A stretch of DNA of 17,890 nucleotides from Gaiellasilicea sp046594445 (lineage in GTDB: Bacteria; Actinomycetota; Thermoleophilia; Gaiellales; Gaiellaceae), in the NCBI GenBank assembly GCA_046594445.1, contig JBKJSM010000036.1:1-17890 (forward strand), given 5' to 3'. Below are positions 7,403-14,290 of the stretch, one piece after another. The position numbers were made by a program, and so were the translations under genes. How positions within the stretch are numbered: the first letter of the stretch is position 1; every line of letters starts with the position of its first letter. The notes under the pieces were generated by a model. That model ran no database searches. It was not told the DNA's origin and worked only from the letters and a program-made list of their open reading frames with translations.

Positions 7403-7523
7403 GTGGCGGTACCCTCGTTGGTACGGTGCTTAGCCACTCTCCCCCAAGCAGCGGCACCCAGGCCGGCGCGGCGGCATCGCCTGCCGCCGCGCCCGGCCGT
7501 CTCAGCGGGGCCCCAGGGCGCTG
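7403..7523 (+). promoter_or_regulatory. Structured leader of leuB, candidate attenuator
   Basis: The gap before leuB holds two hairpins. The first is nested: GTGGC (7403-7407) pairs with GCCAC (7433-7437), enclosing GTACC (7409-7413) with GGTAC (7420-7424). The second is a perfect 12-bp G/C stem, 7465-7476 with 7482-7493, loop TCGCC, extended by GGCC/GGCC across a one-base bulge. No T-run follows. It matches no riboswitch class I recognise. Possible roles are attenuation of leuB-pheA, a new cis-regulatory RNA, or a terminator for the upstream gene. Confidence 0.5.
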
Positions 7524-8516
7524 ATGCTGCGCATCGCTTGCCTCCCCGGTGACGGGATCGGACCAGAGGTCACCGCGGTTGCGACGGAGCTCCTTCGCGC
7601 GCTGCCGATCGAGGTCGAGATCGCCGAGCACAGCTTCGGCGGCGGCGCCATTCTAGCCCTCGGATCACCGCTTCCCGAGCCGACTCTCGCCGCGTGTCTC
7701 GCGGCAGACGCTGTCATCCTCGGGGCGGTCGGGCTGCCCGAGCTGGAGGGCAAGCCCGTGCGGCCCGAGCAGGGCCTGATCGCCCTCCGCCGCGCGCTCG
7801 ACGTCTACGCGAACCTCCGGCCGGCGACCGGCCCGGGCATTGACCTCGTGATCGTCCGCGAGCTCGTCGGCGGCCTCTACTACGGCGCGAGCGGCCGGAA
7901 CGACGACGGCTCCGCCTACGACACGTTGGAGTACGCGCCGCACGAGATCGAACGCATCGCCCGGCGGGCGTTCGAGATCGCGGGCACGCGCCGCGGCCAC
8001 CTGACCTCGGTGGACAAGGCCAACGTGCTCGAGACCTCCCGCCTCTGGCGCGAGACCGTCATCCGCGTCTCGGCCGACTACCCGGACGTGGAGCTGGAGC
8101 ACATGCTCGTCGACACGGCAGGCATGAAGCTCGTTCAGAGCCCGCAGCAGTTCGACGTGATCGTCACGGAGAACACCTTCGGCGACATTCTCTCGGACGT
8201 CGCGGCAGGTGTGTGCGGCGGCCTCGGCCTCGCCGCGTCGGCGAGCCTCGGCGACCGGCGACCCGGGATCTTCGAGCCGGTGCACGGCTCCGCTCCCGAC
8301 ATCGCCGGTCGCGGGATCGCCAACCCAGCGGCGATGCTCCGCTCGGTCGCACTGCTGCTCCGGCATGCCGCCGACGAGCCTGCGCTCGCCGCCTCGCTCG
8401 AGGCTGCGGTCGACCGGGCGCTCGCCGAGACACCCACCGCCGACCAGGGCGGCACCGCGACAACAGCCCAGTTCACCGAGTCCGTGCTGCACGGGATGCT
8501 CGAGGCCGCCCGGTAG
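7524..8516 (+). CDS. leuB: 3-isopropylmalate dehydrogenase
   Basis: NAD-dependent oxidative decarboxylation of 3-isopropylmalate to 2-oxoisocaproate, the third step of leucine synthesis. The product has 330 residues, slightly short of the usual 340-360. Signatures: LPGDGIGPEV (N-terminus), RRALDVYANLRPA (substrate arginines), REL.GG.YYG, SVDKANVLETSRLWR (catalytic lysine), VTENTFGDILSD (metal-binding aspartates) and EPVHGSAPDIAGRGIANP. The ATG at 7524 follows a weak AGGGCG; a TGA in another frame overlaps it (TGATG). It directly abuts pheA (TAG then ATG). LeuC and LeuD are encoded convergently just downstream, so the three last leucine enzymes are adjacent on opposite strands. No leuA is visible. 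Confidence 0.96.
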   Translation: MLRIACLPGDGIGPEVTAVATELLRALPIEVEIAEHSFGGGAILALGSPLPEPTLAACLAADAVILGAVGLPELEGKPVRPEQGLIALRRALDVYANLRPATGPGIDLVIVRELVGGLYYGASGRNDDGSAYDTLEYAPHEIERIARRAFEIAGTRRGHLTSVDKANVLETSRLWRETVIRVSADYPDVELEHMLVDTAGMKLVQSPQQFDVIVTENTFGDILSDVAAGVCGGLGLAASASLGDRRPGIFEPVHGSAPDIAGRGIANPAAMLRSVALLLRHAADEPALAASLEAAVDRALAETPTADQGGTATTAQFTESVLHGMLEAAR

Positions 8517-9350
8517 ATGAGCCGCATTCTGGTCGCCTACGCGGGCGGAGCCGCAGCCCACGCAGCCGCCGCGTCCGAACTGCTCTTTCCCGACGCGGAG
8601 CTCCTGCCGCTGCCGAGCTTCCGGGCGGTAGCGCGCGCGACGATCGCGGGTGAGGCGTCGTTCGGCGTGCTCGCGATCGAGAGCTCGCTGGCCGGCCCCG
8701 TGGCCGAGACGCACGACCTCCTGCACGACGCGCCGCTCTCGATCATCGGCGAGGCGACGATTCCGATTCGCCACTATCTGGTCGGCAGGGCGGAAATCGA
8801 CCTGAACGACGTGCGGATCGTCCGCTCGCACCCGTCCGCGCTCGAGCAGTGCCGCGCCCTGCTTGACGGGATGCCCAACGCGCAGCGGATCGCCGCCGCG
8901 ACGACCGCCGATGCCGCGCAACAAGCCGCTGAGAGCGGCGATCCGACGGAGGTGGCGATCGCGAGCGACCGTGCCGCGGGTCACTTCGGGCTGCACGTGA
9001 TCGCGAGCGACGTCGGCGATGAGCCCGACCTGCACACACGGTTCGTCTCGCTCGCCACCTACACGCGCATCGACGGCGGCGGCACGACGTGGCGTACGGC
9101 CTTCTCCTTCGTCACCGACCATCGCGCCGGCGCGCTCCACTCGGCGATCGAGCCCTTCGCGAGGCACGGCGTCGACCTCGTCCAGCTCGTGTCCCGACCG
9201 CTCGTGCGGACGTCCTGGCGCTACCGCTTCGACGCCGTGCTCGCGGGCCACCCGCTTGACGGCCCCTCCCGGGAGGCGCTGACCGAGCTACGCGACCGCG
9301 TCGTGCGGCTCCGGATCTTCGGCTCGTACCCAGCAGGGCCGGTTTCCTAG
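8517..9350 (+). CDS. pheA: Prephenate dehydratase, divergent
   Basis: Predicted to convert prephenate to phenylpyruvate in phenylalanine synthesis, with a C-terminal ACT domain for feedback control (277 residues). Recognisable: GVLAIESSLAGPVAETHDLL (50-69; family form PIENS), SHPSALEQC (104-112), VAIASDRAAGHFGL (146-159), the catalytic TRF (174-176), and the ACT block GALHSAIEPFARHGVDLVQLVSRP (205-228). Several usual residues differ: the N-terminal GP.GTF loop is GGAAAHAA, the Asn of ENS is Ser, and the phenylalanine-binding ESRP reads VSRP. Feedback or catalysis may therefore be altered. It starts right after the leuB stop with no spacer and probably depends on leuB translation. The 3' end overlaps leuD by 4 nt. 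Confidence 0.85.
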   Translation: MSRILVAYAGGAAAHAAAASELLFPDAELLPLPSFRAVARATIAGEASFGVLAIESSLAGPVAETHDLLHDAPLSIIGEATIPIRHYLVGRAEIDLNDVRIVRSHPSALEQCRALLDGMPNAQRIAAATTADAAQQAAESGDPTEVAIASDRAAGHFGLHVIASDVGDEPDLHTRFVSLATYTRIDGGGTTWRTAFSFVTDHRAGALHSAIEPFARHGVDLVQLVSRPLVRTSWRYRFDAVLAGHPLDGPSREALTELRDRVVRLRIFGSYPAGPVS

Positions 9351-9961
9351 GAAGCGGCCAGCGTCGCCGTGTCGACCCGGGCGGGGTGCGACTCCTCGTA
9401 CGCCTCGATCCGCTCGTCGTGGGCGAGTGAGCGGGCGATGTCGTCCAGCCCGTTCAACAGGCACTCCCGCTGGAAAGGGTCGAAGTCGAACGGGATCTCG
9501 CGGCCGGCGGGATCGACGATCAGCTGCCGCTCGAGGTCGACTTCCGCGAACGCTCCCCCGCCGACCGCGCCGATCAGCTCACGGAGCTGCGCGGGTGGAA
9601 GCACGATCGTGACGAGCCCGATCTTGAGGCAGTTCGTGGCGAAGATGTCCCCGAAAGAGGGCGCGATCACAGCCTCGAAGCCGTAGTCCTGCAGCGCCCA
9701 CGCAGCGTGCTCGCGCGAGGAGCCGCAGCCGAAGTTGGCGCCGGCGATCAGGATCTTCGCTCCGGCCGCATCTGGGTCGTTCAGCTCGAAGTCGTGGCGG
9801 AGCATCCCCACGCCGTCGAAGCGCCAGTCGAAGAAGAGGAACTCGCCGAAGCCGGTGCGCTCGATCCGCTTCAGGAACTGCTTCGGGATGATCTGGTCGG
9901 TGTCGACGTCCGCGCGGTCGAGCACTGCGACCGGGCCTCTGACACGCCTGAAGGGCTTCAC
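9347..9961 (-). CDS. leuD: 3-isopropylmalate dehydratase small subunit
   Basis: Swivel-domain subunit that pairs with LeuC to isomerise 2-isopropylmalate to 3-isopropylmalate. The product has 204 residues, typical for LeuD. Family blocks: RADVDTDQIIPKQFLK (near residue 17), GANFGCGSSREHAAWAL and FEAVIAPSFGDIFATNCLKIGL. The GTG at 9961 is chosen because GAGGA sits about 7 nt upstream, across the leuC stop; the open frame further upstream to 10120 lies in leuC antisense to nothing useful. Only 10 nt separate it from leuC, so they form one operon. Its stop TAG overlaps the stop of convergent pheA (CTAG). Confidence 0.95.
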   Translation of the reverse strand: MKPFRRVRGPVAVLDRADVDTDQIIPKQFLKRIERTGFGEFLFFDWRFDGVGMLRHDFELNDPDAAGAKILIAGANFGCGSSREHAAWALQDYGFEAVIAPSFGDIFATNCLKIGLVTIVLPPAQLRELIGAVGGGAFAEVDLERQLIVDPAGREIPFDFDPFQRECLLNGLDDIARSLAHDERIEAYEESHPARVDTATLAAS

Positions 9962-9971
9962 GGCTGGATCC

Positions 9972-11375
9972 TCACGCCTGGGCCGCCAGGGCGCGCGGGT
10001 CGACGAAGCGCCCGGCAATCGCGGTCGCCGCAGCGAGTTGCGGGCTGACGAGGTGTGTGCGCCCGCCGCGGCCCTGCCTGCCCTCGAAGTTGCGGTTCGA
10101 GGTCGACGCGCAGCGCTCACCCTCTGCGAGCACGTCCGGGTTCATGCCGAGGCACATCGAGCAACCGGCGCGCCGCCACTCGAACCCAGCGTCGCGGAAG
10201 ACACGGTCGAGCCCCTCCGCCTCGGCCAGCTGCTTGATCGTCGCGGAGCCTGGAACGACAAGGGCGCGAACGTTCGGATGGACGTGCTTGCCGGCGACCA
10301 CGGCGGCGGCCGCGCGCAGATCCTCGATGCGGGCGTTCGTGCACGAGCCGATGAAGACGCGGTCGACCGGGATGTCCTGCATCGCGGTTCCGGGCTCCAG
10401 GCCCATGTAGGTGAGCGCCCTCTCGGCTGCCAGACGCTTGTCCGGATCGGCGTAGGCCGCTGGATCCGGAACGCGACCCGTGACGGGGACCACCATCTCC
10501 GGGTTTGTCCCCCAGGTGACCTGCGGAGCGAGCTGGCCGACGTCGATCGCGAACTCGCTGTCGTAGGCGGCGTCCGGATCGGAGACGAGCGTGCGCCAGT
10601 CGTCGAGCGCTCGCTCCCAGTCGGCGCCCGCGGGCGCTCCGGGACGACCGTCGAGGTAGGCGAACGTGGTCTCGTCCGGCGCGATCATCCCTGCGCGCGC
10701 CCCGGCTTCGATCGACATGTTGCAGATCGTCATCCGCTCCTCCATCGAGAGGCCACGGATCGGTGCGCCGGTGTACTCGAGCACGTGGCCGACGCCGCCG
10801 GCGACACCCAGCTGCCCGATCGCGCCGAGGATCATGTCCTTCGCGGTGATGCCGGGCGGGAGCTCGCCCTCGAAGTGGACGCGCATCGAGCGCGGCCGTA
10901 CCTGGGGGAGACACTGCGTCGCGAGGACGTGCTCGACCTCCGACGTGCCGACTCCGAACGCCAGCGCGCCGAACGCCCCATGGGTGGAGGTGTGGCTGTC
11001 GCCGCAGACGATCGTCATGCCCGGTTGGGTGAGCCCGAGCTCAGGGCCGATCACGTGCACGATCCCCTCGCGGCCGCTCCCGGTCGCGAAGAGCGGCACG
11101 CCGAACTCGTCGCAGTTGCGTTGGAGCGCGTCGAGCTGGGCTTTTGCGAGCGGATCGGTTACCGGACCGTCCTCCGTCGGGACGTTGTGATCCATCGTCG
11201 CGAGCGAGAGATCCGGCCGCCTCACATGCCTGCCGGCGAGCCGCAACCCGTCGAACGCCTGCGGCGAGGTGACCTCGTGGATCAGGTGCAGGTCGACGAA
11301 GAGGAGCGCCGGCTCGCCCTCGGGCTCGACGACGACGTGCCGCTCCCAGATCCGCTCGAAGAGGGTTTTCGCCAT
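9972..11375 (-). CDS. leuC: 3-isopropylmalate dehydratase large subunit
   Basis: Aconitase-family [4Fe-4S] subunit of isopropylmalate isomerase, 467 residues, the expected length. Start MAKTLFERIWERHVV at ATG 11375 with AGG 6 nt upstream. Visible motifs: HLIHEVTSPQAFDGLR, CGDSHTSTHGAFGALAFGVGTSEVEHVLATQ, and the cluster cysteines in FIGSCTNARIEDL and GCSMCLGMNPD near the C-terminus; SNRNFEGRQG follows. The frame stays open upstream to 11726 and offers an in-frame ATG at 11462, but that extension is unlike LeuC and lacks a ribosome site. It leads the leuC-leuD operon and is divergent from the STAS gene, with a 96-nt gap containing motif copy C. Confidence 0.97.
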   Translation of the reverse strand: MAKTLFERIWERHVVVEPEGEPALLFVDLHLIHEVTSPQAFDGLRLAGRHVRRPDLSLATMDHNVPTEDGPVTDPLAKAQLDALQRNCDEFGVPLFATGSGREGIVHVIGPELGLTQPGMTIVCGDSHTSTHGAFGALAFGVGTSEVEHVLATQCLPQVRPRSMRVHFEGELPPGITAKDMILGAIGQLGVAGGVGHVLEYTGAPIRGLSMEERMTICNMSIEAGARAGMIAPDETTFAYLDGRPGAPAGADWERALDDWRTLVSDPDAAYDSEFAIDVGQLAPQVTWGTNPEMVVPVTGRVPDPAAYADPDKRLAAERALTYMGLEPGTAMQDIPVDRVFIGSCTNARIEDLRAAAAVVAGKHVHPNVRALVVPGSATIKQLAEAEGLDRVFRDAGFEWRRAGCSMCLGMNPDVLAEGERCASTSNRNFEGRQGRGGRTHLVSPQLAAATAIAGRFVDPRALAAQA

Positions 11376-11408
11376 CCGACCTATTTTAGTCACGCTCGAG
11401 GGCCGACG

Positions 11409-11424
11409 CTGTACTTTCTGCAGT
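11409..11424. promoter_or_regulatory. Repeated 16-bp near-palindrome, copy C
   Basis: CTGTACTTTCTGCAGT in the divergent gap between leuC (- strand, starts 11375) and the STAS gene (+ strand, starts 11472). Half-sites CTGTA and TGCAG are near-inverted. It matches copy B at 13 of 16 positions. Either gene could be its target; leuC is the natural partner given copy B before leuB. Confidence 0.45.
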
Positions 11425-11471
11425 AATGCGGCGACGGTTTCAAAAGTCACAATCTTGACCATGTTGAAGGC

Positions 11472-11810
11472 GTGACGGCGGATCCGCACCCCGGCTTCAC
11501 GGTGATCGAACTCCCTGGCGAATCCGATGCGTACACGGCCCCGCGCATCCGCTCCGACCTGGCGACGGCGCTCGGCTCCGAGAGCCCGCTGGTCGTCGAC
11601 CTGAGCCAGGCGACGTTCGTCGACTCGACGATCGTCTCCGTGCTCCTCGAAGGCCTGGCCGACTGCGAGCGCCTCGAGCGGCCCCTGCTGTTGCTCCTGC
11701 CCGACGACGCCGCCCCCGAGGTGCACCGGCTGTTCGAGATCACCGGCCTCACCGCCCTGCTGCCGCTCGTCCGCAGCTGGGACGAGGCGGCCACCCGCAT
11801 CGCCAACTAG
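11472..11810 (+). CDS. STAS-domain protein, anti-sigma factor antagonist type
   Basis: Single-domain STAS protein of 112 residues, like SpoIIAA/RsbV, which binds an anti-sigma kinase and is switched by serine phosphorylation. The core strand and loop LVVDLSQATFVDSTIVSVLLEGL (40-62) holds the presumed phosphoserine S52 in D-S-T; the usual glycines after it (DSTGLG) are replaced by IVS. Start GTG 11472 is the only in-frame option; GAAGG lies just 1 nt upstream, and a four-codon ATG TTG AAG GCG TGA (11461-11475) overlaps it, so reinitiation is possible. No partner kinase or sigma factor is in the window. Its stop overlaps that of the convergent response regulator (CTAG). Confidence 0.85.
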   Translation: MTADPHPGFTVIELPGESDAYTAPRIRSDLATALGSESPLVVDLSQATFVDSTIVSVLLEGLADCERLERPLLLLLPDDAAPEVHRLFEITGLTALLPLVRSWDEAATRIAN

Positions 11811-12496
11811 CGCGCGCCGACCTCGCCCGACCAGCGGTAGAGGTGCTCCGGCCGGCCCGTCGCGCCGTAGCGGAGCGTCAGCTCGACGGAGCCCAGCGAC
11901 TCGAGGTACTCCAGATACCGTCGCGCCGTCCCGCGGCTGATCCCGGCCTGCTCGGCGACGTCGACGGCGCTCACCTCGGTCTCGGACTCCCGCGCAGCCG
12001 CCACCACGAGCCCCAGCGTCGGCGCCGAGATTCCCTTCGGCAGCCGCTCGCGCCCCTCGACCCGCAGCAGCGAGAAGAGGTGGTCGACGTCGCCCTGGCT
12101 CGCCTCCCGCAGCCGCCCGAGCCGCTGCTTGAGGGCGGCGTACCGCTCCAGGCGCTCGCGGAAGGTCTCGAACAGGAACGGCTTGACCACGTAATGGACC
12201 ACTCCGCCCTGCATCGCGGAGCGCAGCGTCTTCACATCCTTCGCGGCCGTCACGGCGATCACGTCCACGGTCGCCTCCTCGTCCTGGCGCAGCCGCCGCA
12301 GCACGTCGAGCCCGCTCATGTCCGGCAGGTAGATGTCGAGCAGGACGAGATCGGGCCGCAGCCGGCCGACGAGCTCGAGGGCCTCGCCGCCGGAGTGGGC
12401 CTCGCCCACCACTTCGAAGCCACCGATCCGCTCGACGTAGCTGCGGTGGATCGACGCGGACATGAAGTCGTCGTCGACGACGAGCGTCTTGATCAC
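11807..12496 (-). CDS. Response regulator, CitB/DcuR type
   Basis: Transcription regulator of 229 residues paired with the kinase upstream. Receiver domain 1-125: acidic pocket D8-D10, phosphoacceptor D54 (LVLLDIYLPDMSG), T83 and K105 (VVKPF). A linker follows, then a C-terminal helix-turn-helix at about 175-198 (VDVAEQAGISRGTARRYLEYL), the layout of the citrate/C4-dicarboxylate family. GTG start at 12496 overlaps the kinase stop by 4 nt (GTGA), so the two are translated together. Likely target: the divergent transporter promoter at 14110-14290. The stop overlaps the STAS gene by 4 nt. Confidence 0.93.
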   Translation of the reverse strand: MIKTLVVDDDFMSASIHRSYVERIGGFEVVGEAHSGGEALELVGRLRPDLVLLDIYLPDMSGLDVLRRLRQDEEATVDVIAVTAAKDVKTLRSAMQGGVVHYVVKPFLFETFRERLERYAALKQRLGRLREASQGDVDHLFSLLRVEGRERLPKGISAPTLGLVVAAARESETEVSAVDVAEQAGISRGTARRYLEYLESLGSVELTLRYGATGRPEHLYRWSGEVGAR

Positions 12497-14109
12497 GCCG
12501 GCGCTCCTGCGCGTTCGGGGTCGTGCGGGAGGAAGACGGTGAAGAGCGCGCCAGAGTCGTTCTCGACCGTGACGTAGCCGCCCTCGCGGCGCCGGACCGT
12601 CTGGCTCACGAGCGCGAGCCCGAGGCCGCGCCTGCCGGTGCCGTTCGCCACCTTGGTCGTGAACCCGTCCCGGAAGATCTCGTCCACGAGCGAGGGATCG
12701 ACTCCCGGCCCGGAGTCCCGAACCTGGATGACGACGCCGCCGGGCTCGTCGCGCAGCGTCACCGAGATCGAGCCGCCGCCGACCGCGGCGACGGAGTCGA
12801 GCGCGTTGTCGACCAGGTTCCCCACCACCGTGACGAGGGCGCGCGGATCGCCGTAGCCCTCGGGCAGCCGTGAGTCCTCGGTGACGCGCAGCTCGATTCC
12901 CCGCTCGGACGCGACCGCGGCCTTTCCGAGCAGCAGGGCCGCGAGCGTCGGCTCGCCTACGTTCTCGATCACGGCCGCGACGAGCTCCTGGTGGACGACG
13001 GAGGACTTGCTGATGTATCCGACCGCTTCCTCGTAGCGGCCGAGCTCGATCAGGCCGGCGACCACGTGCAGCCGGTGCGAGAACTCGTGCTCCTGCGCGC
13101 GCAGGGCGTCGGCGAGGCTGCGCACGTCGTTCAGCTCGCGCAGGAGGAACTCGAGCTCGGTCCGGTCGCGCAGCGTCACGACCGCCCCGACGTCGCGTCC
13201 GCGCACGGTCACCGGCATCCGGTTCGCCACGAGCACGCGGTCGTTGACGAGCACGACCTGGTCGGGCCCGTCCACGGAGCCCTCGACGACGTCCCGCACG
13301 TGCCCCGCCGGGAGGACGTCGGCAAATGGGCGGCCCACCACCGAGTCGTCGACGTCGAGGAGGCGCTTCGCCTCGTCGTTGACGAGGATCACGCGCCCGG
13401 CGGGATCGGTCGCGACCATCCCCTCGCGGATTCCGTGCAGGACCGCCTCACGCTGCTCGAGCAGGGCGGAGATCTCCGTCGGCTCGAGGCCGAAGGTCTG
13501 CCGCTTGATCCGGCGCGCCAGGAGGATCGACCCAAGCGCGCCGAGCGCCAGCCCGATCGCCGGCGGAATCAGCAGCACCGGCAGGTCGTTTCGGAGCTGC
13601 GCGCTCACCTGGTTCGCGAGCAGGCCGACCGAGACGAGGCCGATGACCTCTCCGCCCGCATTCCGCACCGGGACCTTGGCGCGCATCGAGCGGCCGAGCG
13701 AGCCGGTCTGCACGCCGACGTACTCGCGGCCGAGCAGCGCCTCGCTGGGATCGGTGGAGACTCGCTGCCCGATCTTCTCGCGATCGGGATGGGAGTAGCG
13801 GATGCCCTGCTCGTTCGCGACGACGACGAACGAGGCGCCGGTGCGGATGCGGATTCGCTCCGCGATCGGATTGATCACCCGCTCGGGATGAGGCATGCCG
13901 AAGGCGGCGCGGATCTCCGGGATCTGCGAGACAGTGCGCGCGATCGCGAGCGACTGCCGGCCGGACTCCCGGTCGAGCTGGGCCCGAGCCTGCTGGATCG
14001 AGACGGCGACGCCCGTCCCCAGCGTCAGGACGATGATCGCCAGCTGCAGGAGCACGATCTGCGTCGACAGCCGCAGGCGGCCCAATCCCCAACGCCGTTC
14101 TCTCGACAT
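12493..14109 (-). CDS. Sensor histidine kinase, CitA/DcuS type
   Basis: Membrane sensor of 538 residues. Two membrane segments (about 16-38 and 176-198) flank a periplasmic PAS-like (Cache) domain; a cytoplasmic PAS domain (about 218-320) and the kinase follow. The H-box HEFSHRLHVVAGLIELGRY starts at 341, the N-box is NLVDNALDS (431-439), then DSGPG (465-469), TTK and GRRGLGLAL (492-500). In the sensor domain RYSHP (R104, H107) and SMRAK (R143, K145) sit where CitA holds citrate by Arg, His, Arg and Lys (recalled); DcuS has a different residue at the last place. A di- or tricarboxylate, more likely citrate-like, is therefore the best guess. No clear ribosome site precedes ATG 14109. Confidence 0.93.
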   Translation of the reverse strand: MSRERRWGLGRLRLSTQIVLLQLAIIVLTLGTGVAVSIQQARAQLDRESGRQSLAIARTVSQIPEIRAAFGMPHPERVINPIAERIRIRTGASFVVVANEQGIRYSHPDREKIGQRVSTDPSEALLGREYVGVQTGSLGRSMRAKVPVRNAGGEVIGLVSVGLLANQVSAQLRNDLPVLLIPPAIGLALGALGSILLARRIKRQTFGLEPTEISALLEQREAVLHGIREGMVATDPAGRVILVNDEAKRLLDVDDSVVGRPFADVLPAGHVRDVVEGSVDGPDQVVLVNDRVLVANRMPVTVRGRDVGAVVTLRDRTELEFLLRELNDVRSLADALRAQEHEFSHRLHVVAGLIELGRYEEAVGYISKSSVVHQELVAAVIENVGEPTLAALLLGKAAVASERGIELRVTEDSRLPEGYGDPRALVTVVGNLVDNALDSVAAVGGGSISVTLRDEPGGVVIQVRDSGPGVDPSLVDEIFRDGFTTKVANGTGRRGLGLALVSQTVRRREGGYVTVENDSGALFTVFLPHDPERAGAPA

Positions 14110-14290
14110 CGGGCGAAGTGTACGACGCCAATCTCGCGCAGCTTCGTGGCGAAAAGGGACAAAACGCTTTCAACAATCAAAACGGCAAAGAATCGCCGCA
14201 AGGATGAATCGGAGGTCACAACTTCCTAACCTCCCGCGCGACCGACCCGTGCCGTCTCCTACGGCCGGGAACTCCGACGTGGGAGGAACG
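14110..14290. promoter_or_regulatory. Divergent promoter region, kinase / binding protein
   Basis: 181 nt between the kinase and transporter starts. An A/T-rich island (14150-14195) contains the direct repeat CAAAACG at 14160-14166 and 14178-14184 (18-nt spacing), a plausible operator for the response regulator. Further on, CCTCCCGCG (14230-14238) can pair with CGTGGGAGG (14278-14286), hiding the ribosome site of the binding protein and enclosing a GCCGT/ACGGC hairpin (14251-14265). No clear -35/-10 pair could be assigned. Confidence 0.5.

Noticed and set aside
9735..11426. Open frame of 563 codons on the + strand
   Set aside because: Antisense to leuC and leuD, whose motifs and cysteines are intact on the other strand.
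11376..11462. 29-residue in-frame extension of LeuC from ATG 11462
   Set aside because: No ribosome site, not LeuC-like, and it would cover the divergent promoter and motif copy C.
14216..14231. Possible fourth copy of the 16-bp motif (CACAACTTCCTAACCT)
   Set aside because: Only about 10 of 16 matches to copy B and the palindromic half-sites are lost.
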